The notes under the pieces were generated by a model, which was given only the letters and a program-made list of their open reading frames with translations, searched no databases and was not told the origin of the DNA. From Dendrocalamus latiflorus (Eukaryota > Streptophyta > Magnoliopsida > Poales > Poaceae): DNA of 64,000 nt. The position numbers were made by a program, and so were the translations under genes. Below, piece by piece: positions 23,540 to 35,795 of this stretch (position 1 is the stretch's first letter; the number at the start of each line of letters is the position of its first letter). The stretch spans positions 7,881,382 through 7,945,381 of the forward strand of contig CM029654.1 of NCBI GenBank assembly GCA_017311315.1, read 5' to 3'.

Positions 23540-23790
23540 GGCTTATGATTTTTTCACTATAATTGGCTTACTTTTTTACTGTACATGAGGTGTTTTATTT
23601 GGTATAATTAAATTTAAAAAATTTTAAAATATAAAAACATATTAAACTATCACGAACAATGCAAATAGAAAAAGAACCGACAAAAAGCCCCAAAAAAGCT
23701 AAAAACTAGAAAAAAGACGAATTTAAGGGATAGTGAATTAAAAACAGAAGCCAGAAGTCATCGCCAAATCGAGCGGGGTAACTTCCTTTG
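23540..23790. repeat. hAT-like MITE relic, copy 2
   Basis: It shares TATTTGGTATAATTAAATTT and the downstream AAAAAGAACCGACAAAAAG phrase with the copy at 23107. Same orientation. No TSD was identified. Confidence 0.45.
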
Positions 23791-26209
23791 TCTGGAAATT
23801 CATGTCGATCATACTCCGTACTAATAACACAAAGGTCAGTCTCCTACACAAGAAGATATAGAGCTTCCTCTATCTTTAGCTTGGTTTGAACTGCATAGTT
23901 AGACACTTACACTGGATTGGGAGCTGATTTTAGTCCATGTGAACAAATTGTTCTAGGTGCAAAAATGTCTCCTAATCATATGCACTTCGGTGTTCACGTT
24001 TTTTTCAATAGTACTAAGGAAGTGTATAGAACTATAAATGGCCTCAAGCGCAAGTTCTAGCTATCAGAACAGCTCAAAACAAAAAGAAAAAAAAGGTGGA
24101 CTAACACGGATCGATAACCCGCAGTTTGACCCGGCCCGTTTTCAACTATGATGGTTTCTAGTTTATAGAAGCCAAAATGTTAGTTTCTTAACTTAGTTTT
24201 TTCTTTTATATTATCCGTGAAGATATAACAATATTTTTTAATTTTTTATTTATTTTAATTAAATTCATTAGAAAAAACTAACAATTATTCACCCAAAACC
24301 ACGACACTTCGGAAAAGGCCTTCGACAACAGATTCGCTCCAGTTCTGACTGGCAAGGAAACCCGCAGCAGCAGGTGTTTTCTCTATGGCCATTGGTTTAA
24401 GACAACTCAACCCACACAAAAAGTAGGCATATTTCCAACCAATGGACTCAGGAATCTGGCATCAATGTGCAGTCCAGGAGCGTGGTACACTGCATCTTGG
24501 ATCAAGATACTTGATACTGCATGTGAAGCAGGGACCATGTACACATGTGACATAGCAAAGCTTTGACGTGCTGATGCGCTTCACTCTTCGGCTTCGCCAA
24601 GGGTTCGAGTTGAGTATTCGTATTTGGCGAAGTGTGCACACAATGAAACTGTGGTTATCTTTTTCAAAAAAAAAAACTTAGCTCTCGAAATATCTGTTTA
24701 TATAAATCTATCCTTCTCCTTATATCTATTGTGATAGACACCTACCGAGCTCCTCTAGCTCGGTATGTTCCGGTCTAGCCACTTCAATTAGTTAGTGTAT
24801 GATTTAATTAATGTTAATTACATTTAATTAATTCTAATCATGTTAATTAGTATTAATTATATTTAATTAGTGCTATTTATGAGTTTTAATTAACGCTAAT
24901 CACCGGCATTTGCTGCTGCGGAGGGGTGCTCGGCAACACCTGCTGCTGAGCTGTTGTGGCTCAGCAGCACCTGTTGCCAAGCTGCTGTAGTTCGACATGT
25001 GCCTGTCGAGTTTCTCTACTCTCTAAGAAGAGAATTAGATTTACAAAAACAATATTGGGAGGCTAAATTTTAAAAAATGGCTGAATTACCGTTTATGTGA
25101 ACAGATCGTACATATCGTATTTGGCTAGCTAACAGCCGGCTTATCCCTGTATTTTTAAGGCGAGTGTGACCATATTCTAGTCTCCAACTTATCTCCATTC
25201 TATCTAAATACTCGTGCAACTTTTTTCCCCCAGAACACTAATCTAAATACTTGTTCGAGCAATCACACCATGTCTTCAAGCTCTTATAGAGATTATGAAT
25301 ACATTAACATGGACATCTAATCTAATAAAGGGCTCTTCCCGAGAGAGACGATGTGACTCTTGAGTGCTCTCGGGTGATGAACGCAGCAAAGGGCTAAGTA
25401 AGTTAGCATGGCGTGAAATAGGCTAGAATGAGGGCACTCTGGTTGGATAGAACCGATCAAATTTACATATTTTGATGCTAGCTTTTGGACCTTAAAGTAT
25501 CTTGCCGTATTTGTATTGTTACAGATGAAATGTAGCATGGATCAGGCCTAAGTAGTACTAATAATTGGTTTTGGTGGTGTGACGTGCTGTGTTGATTCAG
25601 AAATGTCGATGTTGAAACGTAAGTTTCTTTCCATGCTACTTCGCATATGCCATACGCATGCACAAAACTCACCAGCAGATTTGTATTCACAGGCACAGGC
25701 AAGCGCTATGTTAGTTAGATACGATCCCCGCCATCGAATCAAGGCACGACAAGTCGTCATTTGTACATGCCAGGGTGAGCTTTAATCACCGCCCACAAAA
25801 CCATCAGGTCTCAACCCTGTTGAAAAACGACCACTCCGAAATTAGTTACAACCACTCAATATTGGCTACGACCACTCAGTGGTATTAGCTACAATCACGT
25901 AACTATGATCACTCCAAGTTTTGATCACTTCAAGAGATGAGTGTTATGACCATGTTTTCCTGACGTACTCGTAATTTTGTTTAGACCACTCCTTCTGAGT
26001 GCTTTGCATGTACTCGTAACTGAGTTCTAGTGGATTACGAGTACTTGAGACTTCAACTGCAAACATTTACGCCTTCAACCATGACCACTCCGCTGCTTCT
26101 TTGAGTACTCCAATTACTCGTAATCTTCCGAATCTCTTGGTACTCGTTATCTCCAAGCAGATTGCACTCGATACTCGTTAACTCGTTATCTCAAAGAAAT
26201 TTTGTACAA

Positions 26210-27270
26210 TCAATTCTGCAATATTTTCACCTTCATTAAGAGATCATCGTTCTTGTCGTAGACACGCAATAACTCATCCTGCAGCACCACCCTACACCCT
26301 TCTTCTGTCATCTGTCCAAGACTGAGTATGTTGTTACACAATCTCAGTATAAAGTAAACTTCAGACACCAACTTCTGATCGTTGTTTTTGCACTGCAACA
26401 ATATTGATCCTTTGCCATTTATCTCTACCGTGGAGCTATTGCCAAACTTAGGTTTGCCCAAACTCTTTTCGTCAAGGTCATTGAACATGAAGCAATTTCC
26501 TATCATGTGATTGCAGGCTCCATTGTCCAGGTATCACCAATCAGTGTTATCGTCGTTGCCTTCTTCCGTGCATAGTTTAGGAACTACATTCTTCTCATTC
26601 AATATCACCATGCCTGGCATCTCTTCAACACATAAGGAAAGAAGTAGTGCCGGCTCAACATCGTCCTCAGCACAGGTGAGGTTCACCTCCTTATCCTTGT
26701 TCTTGCATGGGCAATACGAAGCGTAGTGCCCATACTTCTCATAGTTGAAACATTTTATGTGGCTGCAACACTCTGACGCGTAGTGCCCATATTCGCCACA
26801 TTCAAAGCACATGACATGTCACGTGTTATAGGATCTTTCACCACCGTCGTGCCCAGCCTTGTCTCTACAGCCACCTCTGCTACCTCGACAACTTTGGCTG
26901 CCTCGCCCACGCGATTGCTCGTGAAACCCTCCTCTCTCTATCTTCGAGTTCCTTACTTCCCACTCGGTTTGGGAGAACATTAGTTGTCTGTCTGCATTGT
27001 TATTAGTTCGCCAATTGAGTCATTCTTCATACGCTTTTAGCTGTCCTATTGCTTTCTCAAATTGCATCACTTTAAGATCTGAATACTGCTCAATTGATGC
27101 CAACCAATTGTAGAAACTTATCAGGTACCGAGTCAAGAAGCTTCTTGACTAATGTGGCATCCTCTAACGTGTCGCCAAGGGTGTTGTACTTGGTTGCCAT
27201 ACCACTCAATTTCCTAGCAAATTTATCGATCGTCTCTAGATTCGAACCCTAGCACCTCGTCAGGTCCAAT
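26210..27270 (-). pseudogene. Ty1/copia gag-protease remnant
   Basis: Reading down from about 27270, the minus strand gives LEDATLVKKLLDSVP and DKFLQLVASIEQ-type sequence, hallmarks of copia gag. A region with two zinc-knuckle-like motifs follows (CFECGEYGHYASEC and CFNYEKYGHYASYC, 26812 downward). The second has Tyr where Cys is expected, so only one intact CCHC remains. The frame at 26506-26210 gives GKGSILLQCKN and LCNNILSLGQMTEEGC, the region between protease and integrase. In-frame breaks separate these parts. Integrase, RT and RNase H are absent. Confidence 0.8.
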
Positions 27271-27535
27271 CGGCTTTACTCCCCAGTCCCTAGGTCTTAA
27301 ATGGGCTGCACACCTAAACCCATGAGCTACCCACAAGCAAACCCCTCAAGCAACAACCTTATAAGTGGTATTGGGTCTTCTCCCACAAAAGACTAATCCA
27401 ATGAGTGAAGGTTCCCTCACACTTATAAGTTGTACTTTTTCCTTTTTCACAAGCAATGTGGGACTATTCCTAACATTCTCCCCCTCACACATTGCTTGTG
27501 TACTTTTGAGACCCAAGGAGATGTTGGGAGCCTGG

Positions 27536-27547
27536 GCTCTGATACCA
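27536..27547 (-). promoter_or_regulatory. Primer-binding site, initiator-Met tRNA type
   Basis: TGGTATCAGAGC on the minus strand, one base from the end of the 5' LTR. This is the standard plant Ty1/copia primer site. Confidence 0.9.
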
Positions 27548-27548
27548 C

Positions 27549-28387
27549 TGTTGGAAAAACGACCACTCCAACTTTCGTTATGACCACTCAACATTGGCTA
27601 CGACCACTCAGTGGTGTTGGCTACGACCATTCAATTGTGTTGCCTATGATCACTCCAAGTTTTGATTAATTCAAGAGATGAATGTTACGACCACACCTTC
27701 CTGACATACTCGTAACCTTGTTACGACCACTCCTTTTGAGTGCTTTGCATGTACTTGTAATCGAGTTCCAGCGGATGGCGAGTACTTGAGACTTCGACTA
27801 CAAACACCTACGCCTTCGACCACGACCACTACGCTACTTCTTCGAGTACTCCAATTACTCGTAATCTTCTGAATCTCTTGGTACTCGTTATCTCCGAGTA
27901 GATTGCACTCGAAACTCATAAATTTCGAGAACAACTGATCTGCACTCAAACGCTTCAACTTCTTCACTGTGGTACTCGTAAGTCACGAGTCTTACAGTAC
28001 TCGTAACCTTGGAGTACGCTAAACACTCGATACCCCGAGCACTCATATTTCCAATGCACAGCTCCTCGACTCCTCACGCAGCTCCTCTGCTCCTCGAATA
28101 TGCACTAGATAAAATACGCGAACACAGATTGTTTTCCCGGGAGCCAAAAGCACTTCGGTTTCTTACTCTTATTTCTCTCCCTCAACTTCTTGATCACAAT
28201 CGGTCACTCTCATTCGCTTGTCTCTAATTACACGACTAGACTGCACCTTATAAATGCTAGCTACAGGACTCATAAATGGACTCAACAACATGACTCGACA
28301 TCTACTACAGACTCGTACATGGACTCAACTCAAACACTGTTACAGACTCAGATATGACTAAATAAAAAGGCAAGATTAATTCCAACA
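27549..28387 (-). repeat. 5' LTR of the copia derivative (839 bp)
   Basis: Complete LTR with ends TGTTGGAA...TTCCAACA. The left two-fifths match the truncated 3' LTR at 25818-26190. It carries repeated ACGACCACTC and TACTCGTAA motifs. Confidence 0.85.
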
Positions 28388-28392
28388 AACCC

Positions 28393-28764
28393 TGCTTAAG
28401 CTAGGTTCGAAGCCCAAATCATTCTCGTCCCAATGTCACTGGATACCACTTCTTTTCAACCTATGACTTATAACTTATGATTTCTCCTGAATAAACAAAC
28501 TAAACTATTTCTTCTTCATTTTTTTGAATGTTTTATCGGGTCAGTCTTTTCGAAGTGGTTTATCGGCATATAGACATTTGATACATTTGCATAAATACTC
28601 GTGTTAGGACCAAAAACCATTACATGCTGCCGAAAAGAACCCACCAAACCCCTACCCCGGCCGGCTGGCTGAGCATGCATGCACACCCACAAAAGTGCCA
28701 AAAAGCGATCAACCTCATGGGGAAACCACTCAGAAATCCCCAGTTGCACGCCCTGACCACCCAC
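28393..28764. other. Short intergenic stretch, nothing recognised
   Basis: Lies between the copia TSD and the hAT TSD. Overlapping short ORFs on both strands (28516-28764) are not credible genes. Confidence 0.5.
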
Positions 28765-29835
28765 CAGGGGTGGACCCTCTTTGAGTTTATGGGTGTTCAG
28801 TTGAACACCTATTATTTTTTACAAAAAAATCCAGTATACACTATGTATATTACACATATATACTCTTAATTAAGCCAAAATGTTACAGATTTGTACCAAA
28901 AAATAGCCCATCCAACCCACACTTCCCTCACTTAGCCCACTAGAGCTCTCTCTACGCCCATCAGGCCCGCCACAACTGAAATTCTCTAAGGCCCTAGCCA
29001 CCCACCCATATTCGAACCCTACTTGGTTCATCTCTCTCTCTCTCTCAACGCGGCGGTGCCACGGATGTGGAGGGTGAGGGAGCTAGCCAAATGGGAGGCA
29101 CGAGGTAGTGCCGTAGTGGCGCAAAGCCCACAATGGCCGCACGTGATTTCACCCAAGGAAAGGAAGAGGGAGCACACGGCGTGTAGTGGCGGCCGGCGAC
29201 GATAACTCGGCGAGAAGGTAAACCAATTCCCAAATCAGTGCTACAGGTGCGCTCTAGGAGCGAAGTAAGAGTGCGAGGTGCTACGGTGTGGGTGAGCAAG
29301 AAAGTGACGCAGCGAGTTGGGTGGCGACGTGGTGAGCAGTGCTGTATGAAACGTACAATGTTGCGACGAGGTCCCATTCTTAGGTGAGTTGCGTCCGATC
29401 TCCTACTCTCCCTCTCAATTCTGAAATCGGCAAAACCCCAATACTTCATTGTGGTTGTGCCTTTGTGAATTGTGGATCGTAGAACCTTCAAAAATAAAGA
29501 AAAAAATTGCAGATTTGAAAATCTTTGTAGATAGTGTTGGTTAGATTAACATAATAAAGAAATTTTTTTTGAACTTTTAAATTGGTTAGCATAAAAATTC
29601 GGAAAATTAGCAAAGTGATTATAAGGAATAATAAAATGACTATCCATGAAAGGTCGTAGAGTTAAAATTATATTTTGCTTAATTATTTTATAAAAAATTT
29701 ATATTATTGTGAGATATTTTTTTGGTTGGGACAATTTATACCTTGATTTTTTCCACTGATAATATTTCCTTTTTATTTTAAGTAACAATTTATTAAGTCT
29801 AAATATTTATCTTAAAAATCTTAGATCTGCCGCAG
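28765..29835. mobile_element. Non-autonomous hAT element with perfect 8-bp TSD
   Basis: The 1,071-bp insert starts CAGGGGTGGACCCTC and ends GATCTGCCGCAG. It is flanked by CCACCCAC on both sides (28757-28764 and 29836-29843). The CAGGGGTGGA start with an imperfectly complementary end, and the 8-bp duplication, are typical of hAT. The first 100 bp resembles the common plant hAT start in which a GGTGTTCAGTTGAACACC-type phrase follows. There is no transposase. A 148-codon minus-strand ORF (29045-29491) in the GC-richer middle has no family I recognise and may be chance or captured DNA. Confidence 0.85.
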
Positions 29836-29843
29836 CCACCCAC

Positions 29844-30560
29844 TGACCACCAACAATTCTTTAACCCTCGCAGGGGGGCCCCCGCAGCATTTATAGAGGT
29901 CTAGTTTTCTAGTAGTCCAACGCCGCCCACCGAGTGGCTGGGCTGCTTACAGCGCAGGGTAGGATACGCTTCCCACGGGCTAGTCAGGAGAGGCAAGGGC
30001 TGGTCTTCCCGGTATGAAGTGGCGTGCAGAGCACCGCGGCCTAGCTGCCGGTGGGGCTCCGCCGCCTGCTTCTGCTTCGCCATGTGCGCCTGCTCGCACG
30101 GACGCGGTTGGCCTTGCCGCGCGCCCAAGGGCCGCTCGGCTCCGCGCCACTAGTTTCCGCGCTCAGGTCACCGCCGATGTTGGAACGAAATGACCGGTTA
30201 CCGACTTGAGTTTTACCTGGACCGTACGTGCGCTGGGGACTCATGAATAGTAGTAAGCTACGGCCAGCGAGGCCGGGGTATTGTCAGCTGCACCCAAAAT
30301 TTCGGACACACGGGACGGGAACGGAGCAAATATACGGTGACAACCAGCGGATTTAGGATAAATTTAAGGTATGACGGAGCTAAGACAACAAATATACAAT
30401 ACTAATATAAATATAGATTTTTTACGTTGCTATCACATGAATAGTACACTAACATCAATCAAAACCATAATCCAGACATGTTATTTTGATTAAATTAAAC
30501 TAAATAAAGAATTTGAATTAATTTATCACTTTACAAATATGCCGCACCTCCATTGGTGCT
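29844..30560. other. Intergenic stretch left of copy B
   Basis: A GC-rich part (29890-30250) with overlapping ORFs and no known family is followed by AT-rich DNA. The phrase CAGCGGATTTAGGATA at 30344 looks like a hAT start, so copy B may have landed in an older hAT element. I could not find the other end. Confidence 0.4.
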
Positions 30561-31283
30561 TGTCGGTATTTTAACGCCGATTTTATGTATGATTTGTTTA
30601 GATTCGGAGAAAGCTCTTAAAGATTCGGACTATGATCATGCAGAGTAGAGACACGGAGATTTTTATACAGACTCGTGCTTTCTCCTGAGAGAATAATAAC
30701 CCTACTTCCTGTGTGGCTATTACTCAGAGGATTGATTATAACCGAGAAAATAATACGAATTGCCTTGTACAAAGTCTAACTTGGACTCGCCTCTCCCTCT
30801 CTTCTCCAACATTAACCTTTATATAGCTAACGAAGCGGCGGCCGTTGTTCTGCGCTAAAATACGCTTCAACGCTTCGGGAAATAACCGCCCGACAGAAGT
30901 TATTTGCCAGAGAGACGTGATGGCCCGTTCGTCGTGCGACGGTTGTTGTCAGAGAGAGATTATATACGGTTATTAGGAATAAATGCACGTTCTAACTGCC
31001 TTATCAGACATACCCATGATATAGTAGGTTGTCGTAGACTGGCCGCAAAAAAGTCTACGACCACGAGGTGGTCGCAAAACAACATACGACTATGTGGTCG
31101 TAGAAAGATTTACGACTAAGGAGTGGTCATAGAAGGACTTATAACCATGTGGTTGTGGAAAGACTTACGACTATGTGGTCGTAGAAAGACTTACAACTAC
31201 CCTGTGAAACTTCTCTCTAATTGACAGTGGTATACTTAAAGAATATAATAACATAATAATTAGAGGATTATTATATACTCATC
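30561..31283 (-). repeat. 3' LTR of copy B
   Basis: Starts TGTCGGTATTTTAACG and ends TACTCATCA on the plus strand. It aligns over its length with 42562-43280. A TATATAAAG box (minus strand, 30817-30825) and a block of GTGGTCGTAG/CTACGACCAC repeats (31040-31200) are visible. Confidence 0.85.
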
Positions 31284-31299
31284 ATCTAACCCCCTGATG
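31284..31299 (-). promoter_or_regulatory. Polypurine tract of copy B
   Basis: Read on the minus strand: CATCAGGGGGTTAGA immediately before the 3' LTR start TGATGAGTA. This supports the LTR border at 31283. Confidence 0.6.
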
Positions 31300-32610
31300 A
31301 GGACATCACTTTCTTGGATACACACAACACTTATCCACAAGATGATAGGCAAGGAACTATGATGAGGGCACGTGCACACCAGTTGAATTATTAGGTGAGC
31401 TCGTTTCTAGGCTTGTACAATTCAGCTTTTGCGAATGGGTTGCTGCCTAATGCATGTGATGTGATTGTGCTTAGGAACATGGGTAAGGACTAAGGAAGTG
31501 CACGTGGAGTCACGGACGCACTTGGGATGAACATTGGAGGTCACCACGTCACTTTGAAACTAGGATGAACAAGAATGAAAGCTGGGTATGTTTTGCAATC
31601 CAATTCAGCCTCCGGAGACAGTGCTGACTTCAAACGAGCATAGAAGATGCATATAGAGTCCAATGAGGTGATTTTAGACTTGTTAGTAAGCTTTTGACGT
31701 CCTCTTTCTAATGGTTCTAGTTCCACCTCAAAACTCTACTTGAGCATGGCATAAACCACAAAATAATTCTGAATCAGTTCCAAACCTGAGCCCTGGGCCT
31801 TGTGTCAGTTTGAGTCCGACTGAAGAGTTGTAGTGGGATGCTCCCCACTCTCACAGATGTGCCCTCCATGTCCCTAGCACCATAAAAACTATCAGAGACA
31901 CCGTTTTTAGGGTTTAGACTTGTTTAGATTGATTTTCGTTGAAAAACATCAGTTGTGTACTTGTGTCAACTAGACCAACTACGGCGACTTCAGGCCTCTT
32001 CATTATTCAATGAAACTTTGTATTTCATTCACAAATTCAGATCATGCTTATTTATTTTTTATTTGATTCTCGATTGTTTGTAGGAAAGATCATCTGTATT
32101 GGACATAGTTGGTAACGACAAGGGTGTGGTGTAGCGATTGCAGGACCGACTTGGTTGTTTTGGTACACTAGTCTCGTCTTCAACGTCATATCAAATAATC
32201 ATAGTTATCATTCTCATTAGAAAATCGGATCAAATCCTCTCATCACCCAACTTCAAGTGAAAGTAACTTGAGAAAGTGAGGTTGTAGATGAAAGATGGTC
32301 AAAAGCAAAGTCTTTTTGACTCTCATTGACCAGAAACGAGCTTGGTCAATAAGATAATTTTGCTTGAGTTGTGAAGACAGATAGACTTCAAACAGATGAG
32401 TTAATGAATTCCAATCGATTTCCACCGTTCTGTCCATTGGATCGATTCCCTAGACAGATAACTCACACGGTTATAAAAGCTGACCTCGGGGTAACTTTTG
32501 GGTCTCCTTACTTTCCCCCTTACACTCTGATCTACTTTGAGCTTTCCGCCGCTGACTAAGTCATCATCTTCCTTCAATCTCTTCTAAATCCAAACCAACC
32601 ACTTGGAAAA
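31300..32610. other. Leader region of the antisense gene in copy B
   Basis: About 1.3 kb without a credible ORF, upstream of the plus-strand antisense gene and inside the element. It may hold that gene's promoter; no convincing TATA box position was fixed. Confidence 0.4.
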
Positions 32611-35515
32611 ATGGCTAAGCCATCGTCCAATTGGGCGGTGTCGGAGATGGATAGTGCAAAATTGATGGCATTATAGGATGCTGAGAAGATTCCTTCGTAG
32701 AAATTTGTGAAGTGGATTGAAGATGCTAGACAAAAATGGATATCAGAGGAGATTGGACAAATCCTGGTGTTACAAGCATACTGTGAGTGCGGCCTTCATC
32801 TTCAACTCATCCCTTTCTTATAATCGTGCTTGAATACTTCAGGGTCGAGTTGGTGAACTTGGTTCCCAATTTGATTACCATGCTTAGTGTACTCGTGTAC
32901 TTGTGTGAGGCTTATCTAGAGATTCCTTTGGATCTCAAGCTCTTTCGATACTACTATGAGATGAGCCGGTAAACCAAAATTGCTGAGAGTTGTGGTTTGA
33001 AGCTCCATGATGGTAAGACGGAGTAGTATATCCAGATGTTCACTCAGTCTTCATGGTCGACATGGAAGAAGAGGTGGTTCTACTGGGCGACAACTAGTGA
33101 GAATAGCCTTTCTTTCGTGGGAAAGGCTGCGGAGAAGAATTCTTTCTGGAACTCAGTCCTTAGGGACCTTATTCAGATAGCTCCCTACATCTCAGCCATT
33201 AAAGAGCTAAGGGAAATTAAATTCCGGGTCAAGCTCATTTGCGAGAAGGCTCCACCACTCGAAGTGGAGGCGCATCGTATTCTGGTGAATGTATCCACTG
33301 AAGAAAGAGAAGAACACCTAAAGGTAATCAAAAAATTGAGTTCGTCTTTAGGACTACTTAGTCATAGAGAATGACTGAATAGCATTATTCGTTCTTGCAG
33401 AATGTAGGCATGATTAATCGTCCGAACGACCAAGGGGTCAAACTAATGGTTATCGAAGACAATGCAGAGAAAGCTAAAGCTCCTCCGGCCAAGAGGCGTT
33501 GACTAACAAAAGCTGTCAACAAGAAGAAGAGGAGCACAAGTGCTGTTGTTCCTCTTACTATCCTTCCTCTTGCTGCTCTAACTGGCCCTATCCAGCAGTT
33601 CTTTATAGACGTGACTACGACAGATGAGATAGGGTCAGCCGTACTCGAGCAACTGACTCCCAAGATCAAGGTACCCTTTTATTACGGTATCGAAACTTAC
33701 TCAGTAGATGCTTCTTGAGGTTTTATCAAGCAACTCAAAAAGGAAGACTAAAAAAGTTTTGTATTTTTTATGAAGGAGACTACTTCAGCAGCAAAACCTG
33801 TGATCGAAAAAGAGACCACCCTCCAGTGGTCGAAACTGGTTTCGACTATCAGGAGGGGCAAGAGGGACAAGGAGTAGTAACTTTTGCTCCAGACCTTCGA
33901 CCGAACATGGTTGAAGATGTTCTCATACGACCAGACACCAGACATGGTCAAAGAGAATAAGTCAGAAACTAATCTCTATAAAAGTTTTTTTTTTCTAAAT
34001 TCGAGATAAAGGGCGCAAAAGAAAGGATGAAAAATATAAGCATAAATATAGTATTTTACCTCTATGTCTTCTTAAATGCCAAGTTACTTTTCATGATTTT
34101 AGCTTGACTTCTCCACTGCGCAAGGATGCTTTTGCTGAGAACCCCCTATAGCTCTATCCATAGTCGAAGATGCAGTGGAGATGGTGGTCGAAGTGATGAC
34201 CACCGCAGCAACAGAAGTGGCAATGACTATGACCATAGAAATAGTCATAGCAACAGAAATGCAAGTGGCTAAAGACAAGGTAGAAATACCTGGTTGAAAA
34301 GTTGGAAGTCATTCCAACTGTTGCATCGTGGAGGAAAATACCGAGGAAGCTCCTCTTCATCTCCAAGAAGGTACAAGACAGAGAAGAAGAATAACCTAAC
34401 TTCTTCTCTGCATTCTTTAACCCTGCATTTATAGTGGGATCTTGTACTGATCGAGTTCTGAGGCGAGTTCCACATCCAAAAGACCTTCTTGACAAGGGGA
34501 ACCACTTCGACAATGGACATCTCAAGAAGATGTGGTGGAACAAGTTTGACAAGGTCAATCAACTCGAAGATTCCAGGCGGGTACTTGCCAAGTTTGCTCG
34601 TGGGGGTATGAACGTAAGTATCAAATACTTATACATTCGTACTTGGTCTTTTCTGGTCTCTCACTATCCTTCTTTGTTTAGATAGCGCTAGAAGACATAG
34701 CAACTGTGGCCGAGTACCATAGACAACTCACGTTTCTATGACAACTTGTGTAGTCAAACTCTATTTCAACCACCTGTTCAACTTTTCATGTCCCTCTTTA
34801 ACCTTTTCAGGTCTAAGAGCGACGCAAAGTTTTTGACTGATGCACTCGACAACGGGAAGGTCAATACACAGAGGCTAAAGAAAGAAAACGTCAACTTACA
34901 GATAAGACTTATGAAAGCCAACTTTGCAATCAACACATTACTAGGGAAATTAAACAGTAAGTTCTGGACTTAAGACTATTTATCTGGTTATCATTCTTAT
35001 CTTCCTCTAACTCTTTTCTTTTAATAGATAAAGAGGTCAAAACGAGTAAGCTCCACGATGAGGTCATAGAAAAGTCCAAGGTGGTAAGAGACTTGTATCA
35101 ACAATGAGTCCAACCAGAGAATAAAGCTACTAGAAGGACATCATAAAGTTGAAGTCGATAAGCTTGATGCTTGACTTGCAGGTAAGGAAAACTTTACCTT
35201 CGACTAGTTATTAATAACTAGTTTTTTTTTACAAGTATTGCTCTGACCATGTTTAACTCATTTGCAAAGAGCGTGATCAAAATAAAGTGTTTCTTAGAAG
35301 CCTTGACTTGTAGTCAAGAAGAAACAAAGTCGATAAAAGCAATCCTTCACGACAATGTTGTACTTCAGGAGGTGGTTAAAGGCGTTGTAAGCTATGCATT
35401 GGCAAAACTCAAGGCATGCGATCAGAACCTCAACTTTCATCCAATTGATCTCGACTTCAGCTGCTTTGAAGTAGAGACAGCCCATCTGATTGAAGAACTA
35501 GAGCTAACTGGCTGA
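32611..35515 (+). pseudogene. Antisense extra ORF of copy B (Transposase_28-like)
   Basis: A multi-exon frame opens with ATG at 32611 (MAKPSSNWAVSEMDSAKL) and ends near 35515. Early stops and a frameshift near 32790 break it. The best conserved part (32790-33370) reads FLIIVLEYFRVELVNLVPN, VYLCEAYLEIPLDLKLFRYY and later WSTWKKRWFYW, resembling the 'putative gypsy type transposon' domain (Pfam Transposase_28, from recall). Downstream parts are lysine/glutamate-rich with coiled-coil character (34830-34970), then LIEELELTG at the end. Introns are suggested by GGTAATC near 33323 and TTGCAG near 33400, and GATTTTAG near 34100. It runs opposite to gag-pol and converges with integrase. Function in Tat elements is not established. 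Confidence 0.7.
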
Positions 35516-35795
35516 AGGATCACAGAAGAGATGCAACTTTGTAAAGACCTACATTTGGATAATGAAAAATTTCTTCCTTTTCCTTCAATTTCATCTTGCT
35601 AAGTAGTTAGTACTCGTAAGATGAAAAAAGAAATGAAAGAGAAAGAATTTACGACTAAGAAACAAAGTTATATTGATAACTCTATCTTAGCCCCGACTAT
35701 TCACATAGTTTTATACGAATAAACTAAGCAAATAGTATAGAATAACGTATGTAAAGTATAGAGTATTTTATTTTACTGTCGTTATCACCTATGAT

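Larger units (their letters stand above)
22861..25812. other. Intergenic region with hAT-like relics
   Basis: No gene is recognised. Two related blocks lie at 23107-23385 and 23540-23790, and a weaker one at about 24140-24310. The region 24800-24900 is a run of TTAATTA-type repeats. 24900-25020 has GCTGCTG-rich repeats around CTCGGCAACACC. The short ORFs at 25317-25785 overlap on opposite strands and have no recognisable family. Confidence 0.45.
25818..28387 (-). mobile_element. Ty1/copia deletion derivative with 5-bp TSD
   Basis: The element is flanked by AACCC at 25813-25817 and 28388-28392. The right-hand LTR (27549-28387) has inverted ends TGTTGGAA and TTCCAACA. The left LTR starts TGTTGAAA at 25818 and breaks off near 26190. 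On the minus strand the order is 5' LTR, primer site (27536-27547), gag with zinc knuckles, and a protease-side fragment. The rest of pol and the inner part of the 3' LTR are missing. It could only move with proteins from elsewhere. Confidence 0.9.

Noticed and set aside
27536..27547. tRNA gene at the TGGTATCAGAGC site
   Set aside because: Only the 12-base primer match is present, with no cloverleaf. It is a primer-binding site.
29045..29491. 148-codon ORF as an independent gene
   Set aside because: It lies wholly within the non-autonomous hAT element and has no recognisable domain. Mentioned only in that entry.
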